Assembly: GCA_903772945.1 (NCBI GenBank)
Contig: CAICTM010001924.1
Coordinates: forward strand, 1-20,671
Source: Seminavis robusta
Lineage: Eukaryota > Bacillariophyta > Bacillariophyceae > Naviculales > Naviculaceae
DNA: 20,671 nucleotides
Direction of reading: 5' to 3'
Shown here one piece after another: positions 18,988 to 20,671 of the stretch; position 1 is the first letter of the stretch, and every line of letters starts with the position of its first letter. The position numbers and the translations under genes were made by a program. The notes beneath the pieces are model-generated. The model was not told the origin of the DNA, did not search any database, and worked only from the letters and a program-made list of their open reading frames with translations.

Positions 18988-20671
18988 TGTCGCTTTCGTT
19001 GAGTTGCCGTTGGTTCAACAGTCGAGAGTATTTTCTTTGTTTCACAAGATGGTCAATCCCATTCTATGCCCCATGAAGGGAAAACCCCATGGTTTGCAAT
19101 ATCAATCTACCCTTGACACCTTTGTCAGTGTTGTTCTGAAAGCATTCGATTCTCATCATCGTTCATGCGAAGCTTCCTGCAAAGTCAAAGTCAAAGTCAA
19201 AGGATCTCGATTGAGATTCTTGATCCCAAAGGAGCACATGTAAGCCCTAACCCAACGTTCAGTTTCTGCCCCTCGCCTGCTTGTCCCACGGTTTACGACT
19301 GTACCTCCTGTGAATGATTCAATCGAAAAGAAAATGCCCAAAGTCCCGCTGTTAGTATGCTCAGTACCAAGAAGGTACAACTACGTTGTCTTTGTGAATC
19401 CATTGCTGAAGCAACTGCGGACAGGGCCTGTGAAGCAACATTGTGTCTATGATGCCGTTGCTACTGGTGACTTGCTGAAGCAGGTGCTTTCTAAGGCATT
19501 CCTGGTTTCTGTTTTTTAAATTTTTAACACGCCTTCTGGCTGGTACCCCTGCGGTGCGGCATCACACATGAAAGTTGACTCTTCCGCTTGTGTTACGCAT
19601 AAGCTAAAGGAAGCAAGCACTCGGCCCTGCGTTCTGGTCCCCCACCCCGCACCATGGAAAGATACCGGTACAGCGTACTATAGTAAACCAAGAAGAAACA
19701 TTCAATTGTTGGAAGACGACACCTGAACTTGTTGCGCACCTCTTTCTTTGTACCGGTACCTAAGGGGAAGAAACCAATTACCTGGCTGTACCGGCACCGG
19801 TACAACTGACTGTACCGGTAGCAGGGGTGGTGCTGCAAACAACTAGAGGAGTCGAGTCGTAGACAACGACAACATATTCGCATATGCCTTGTCTAAATGT
19901 TGGTGGATATTTCAAAGCTTTGGAGTACTATGTCATACCGGTAGCTACTACACTGTAGCCCGGCAAGGTATGGTGTAAAACCAATCTTGGAGCTATCATG
20001 GGATGATGGATCCAACGCTTGAAGGGTCGTAGACAGATTTCCTGGCAGTGGGTACAGGTACGGGTACTACCAGTACCGCAGGCTTCAAGTTTCCACGACG
20101 CACCACTGAATGACACCTTCATGTGACTGTTAAACCTCGTCTTGCCCACTCACAGCCATCTTCAATTGAGCCAGTAGATGACTTAGAGTAGTCTTGGTTA
20201 AGCCCTGAATTCTTCTTGTAAATCTTTTATTCTTCTTCTAACTACTCCAAAGTAAAAAGGCCTCAAGATTGTCCAGGATGTTCTTTCCATGTATCAATGT
20301 GTGTTTTGAAATTAGGGTTAAGCAGGAGCGAATACTGCGAAAACAGTGTATTAAATCTTTCCTGAAACAACAAAGCTGCTCTTTGAAGTGAACAGACCCA
20401 CCGAGAAAGACAGCCGTGCAGCACAAAAAACCATCTCGGATGCATGCTTTTACGACCTGTGCAAGCAGCAAAACAAAGGCAAGACTCTTGTCACTATTTT
20501 CGACGACGTTGTGGTGTGAGTGTTGACTGGCTCATCATCAGCAGAAGAACACAAGATACCCACCGAGAACTTTGGTCAGGTGTAGCAGCAGTCGCTTGGG
20601 TATAAAGTATAGTACTCATCTCCTCAAGCTATTAATAGTACCCTTGCTGCTTTGATACCTTTGGCAGCTCC
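18988..20671. other. Intergenic right end without a convincing gene
   Basis: It begins with the ankyrin-gene promoter. Between 19650 and 20090 several TACCGGTA-type motifs occur (TACCGGTACAGC, GTACCGGTACCTAAG, TACCGGCACCGGTACAAC, GTACCGGTAGC). A 54-codon ATG-less open stretch at 20355-20519 is noted as a weak lead. Nothing else can be supported. Confidence 0.55.
19181..19202. repeat. Short AAAGTC microsatellite
   Basis: Three full copies of AAAGTC plus AAAG, in the ankyrin-gene upstream region. Confidence 0.9.

Noticed and set aside
19310..19519. Open stretch with LLKQLRTG and DLLKQVLSKA near the right end
   Set aside because: It begins at a GTG with no upstream ATG, is short and ends in an AT-rich tract. 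Any likeness to an ankyrin fragment is too weak to call.

Overview
The window is nuclear DNA of a photosynthetic stramenopile, most likely a diatom. Three predicted proteins (genes at 2267, 5473 and 16629) begin with a hydrophobic signal peptide followed by an A-F or AS-F cleavage motif, the bipartite plastid presequence typical of secondary red plastids. Genes are single or few-exon with short introns (77-102 nt), lie on both strands and are separated by modest spacers. Degenerate ankyrin units of the 27-residue GCPWD...GHLEVLKWA type, common in diatoms, are also present. No database search was possible. Assignments rest on motifs read directly from the translations, and splice sites are predictions checked only for reading frame and domain continuity.

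Layout: (1) 1-1630, minus strand: a decayed ankyrin-repeat gene whose N-terminal 227 codons are open and whose roughly 13-unit, 81-bp repeat array is broken by frameshifts and stops. (2) 2267-4517, plus: a two-exon, 717-residue putative plastid protein of unknown function with a duplicated helical domain. (3) 5473-8490, plus, four exons: a 915-residue fusion of a TrhO/UPF0176-type rhodanese protein with a class I (COG4122/TrmR-like) O-methyltransferase. (4) 8575-9318, minus: a glycine-zipper membrane protein with three 24-residue KH..DK repeats. (5) 10556-11488, plus: the GINS subunit SLD5. (6) 11782-12606, minus: a short-chain dehydrogenase. (7) 13002-14835, plus: an FGGY sugar kinase of gluconokinase type, divergent from the SDR. 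(8) 15139-16629, minus: a plastid sigma-70 factor with a basic insertion inside region 4. (9) 17910-18987, minus: an intact two-exon ankyrin protein. The right end (18988-20671) holds no convincing gene.

The standout is the fusion gene. In bacteria TrhO-type proteins hydroxylate tRNA wobble uridine U34 to ho5U, and the COG4122 methyltransferase TrmR converts ho5U to mo5U. This gene places both consecutive steps on one polypeptide with a plastid-type presequence, suggesting a one-protein mo5U34 synthase. A non-canonical GC-AG intron interrupts the codons of its rhodanese active-site loop. Together with the sigma factor and the unknown plastid protein, the window has three genes whose products probably act in the plastid, two of them in gene expression. 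They are not an operon.

Intergenic DNA carries dispersed TACCGGTA-type palindromes, CTAG microsatellites and two perfect palindromes (28 and 20 bp) that no gene explains.
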